A stretch of 64,000 bases of DNA from Lepturacanthus savala (lineage: Eukaryota > Chordata > Actinopteri > Scombriformes > Trichiuridae), in NCBI GenBank assembly GCA_030544235.1, contig CM060463.1:21818190-21882189 (forward strand). Reading direction: 5' to 3'. Under the pieces are notes generated by a model, which ran no database searches, was not told the DNA's origin, and saw only the letters and a list, made by a program, of their open reading frames with translations. A program made the position numbers and the translations under genes. How positions within the stretch are numbered: the stretch's first letter is position 1; every line of letters starts with the position of its first letter. This document shows positions 62,954 to 64,000 of the stretch, one piece after another.

Positions 62954-64000
62954 CTGCAGGCGACAGGTGAGGAGAGAGAAGGATTACTGAGCGATGACAT
63001 CACAAAACCAGGGATGCTGAGTGATGATTTACAATTTACAGCTCAAGTGATGCATTTAAGCCATACTAGCAGTGTTTGTCTAGGGATGACAATAATTGTG
63101 TTTCCCTCCACCTTTTCTAATTTGCATTTTCAAAAATTGAGAATAAATGCATGGATGGAAACGCCATGAATTCAGAAAAAGATTGAAATTCACATAAAAG
63201 TTTTTACACTTAAAGGATGTGGATTTGTCAACGTATCAGAAGTATGAGGCTTTTGGCCATGGAAACAGGTTTTGCAAATAATAACCCAGCCTCACATGGA
63301 GACATACTTGGAGAACGACACGGTGGTCCCCCTCCAGCAAATGATCTTTTCCTTCTCCTCTTCAGCATGGTTTAGTAGCTTGAAACCCTGAAAAATCATA
63401 GCTAATCTCCCCAGAGCCGACAGGTTCACCAGTAAATTATCCATGATCAGCTGTTAGGTGTCAGCTGAGTGTTAGCTGAGTCTCAACTGTCGTCATGGAT
63501 ACGTTCACGCTCGCTTATGATGTAATCTCACGGAGAACTCTCCCTCTCCCAATAATTACAAAATAATAATGGATGAAAACGGGCATCAGTTCGCATTTTC
63601 TTTTCTCGCATTTCACAAAATCCGCCCCCCTCTGTCCAGTCGTTTGCCTTTTTATCCATTTGCCATTTTCTGCCAAAGTTCAAATAATTCAATTACAAGT
63701 TTCAATCATACAGTAAAATCTGTGCTAATGGCCAGAGGCCTTTCAGTTTTAAAAGAAGTAGATGAGTTCAGGGCAGCAGTCTATCGTGCCATGCCATTGG
63801 TCCGTTGGCCTATTTTTTCTAAAACCCCAGTTCAAAATACATCCCATTGAGCTGAAAGCCCATTAGTCCGATAGCAAACAAAACAAACAAAAGTCCATTA
63901 CCAGGATGGCCTGTTACTCTAAAAATACACACTATCCCTTTTCCTTGTATTTTGACAAGCAAACTTTAGCCCACACCATGGTTTTAAGCCGAAACAAGAT
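62954..64000 (-). other. Oxytocin receptor intron (partial)
   Basis: About 1 kb of intron sequence to the window edge with no recognised repeat. The main exon with TM1-TM6 is not in it, so the intron continues past the window. Confidence 0.65.

Overview
This window is vertebrate nuclear DNA, almost certainly from a teleost fish and probably a percomorph. The genes are interrupted by GT-AG introns. The background is AT-rich, with many (TA)n arrays, Tc1/mariner-type elements, LINE remnants and a dispersed repeat common in fish genomes. The protein sequences are clearly vertebrate, and a caveolin-2-type gene sits beside cav3, which is not the arrangement in mammals. No prokaryotic, viral or CRISPR features were seen.

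Layout. Positions 1-1900 hold a CpG-rich block and a likely non-coding first exon of grm2 (metabotropic glutamate receptor 2). Its coding exons lie at 12725-13252, 22872-23709, 26908-27971, 31983-32160 and 32487-32560, all on the plus strand, and predict 893 residues. The PARP3 gene follows at 35419-39583, with ten coding exons and 528 residues. Next is a single-coding-exon orphan GPCR of the GPR61/GPR62 type at 42564-43856 (430 residues). Two caveolin genes follow on the plus strand: a caveolin-2-like gene (48751-50779, three exons, 173 residues) and cav3 (57728-59494, two exons, 152 residues). The last coding exon of an oxytocin (isotocin) receptor gene lies on the minus strand at 62700-62953; the rest of that gene is beyond the window end.

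How the genes relate. They do not form an operon or a single pathway. From memory, GRM2, PARP3 and GPR62 are neighbours on human 3p21, and CAV3 and OXTR are convergent neighbours on human 3p25. The window joins both blocks within 64 kb. This could be an ancestral arrangement broken in mammals or a fish-specific join. The caveolin-2-like gene next to cav3 mirrors the CAV2-CAV1 pair on human chromosome 7, so it looks like the ohnologous CAV2 partner of CAV3 that mammals lack.

Most of the rest is intron or intergenic DNA. The best-supported non-genic structures are a Tc1-type MITE with long inverted ends and TA duplications (52631-53145), a second TA-flanked element (47533-48057), a hAT-like MITE inside a parp3 intron (37615-38204), a broken LINE reverse-transcriptase fragment (51280-51730), a broken Tc1 transposase (55660-56350), a 141-bp hairpin (7820-7960) and a 51-bp inverted repeat just upstream of the parp3 start codon. 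I did not find a clearly new multi-gene system. The observations most worth following are the cav2-like/cav3/oxtr cluster, a glutamine in TM6 of grm2, and the inverted repeat at the parp3 5' end.
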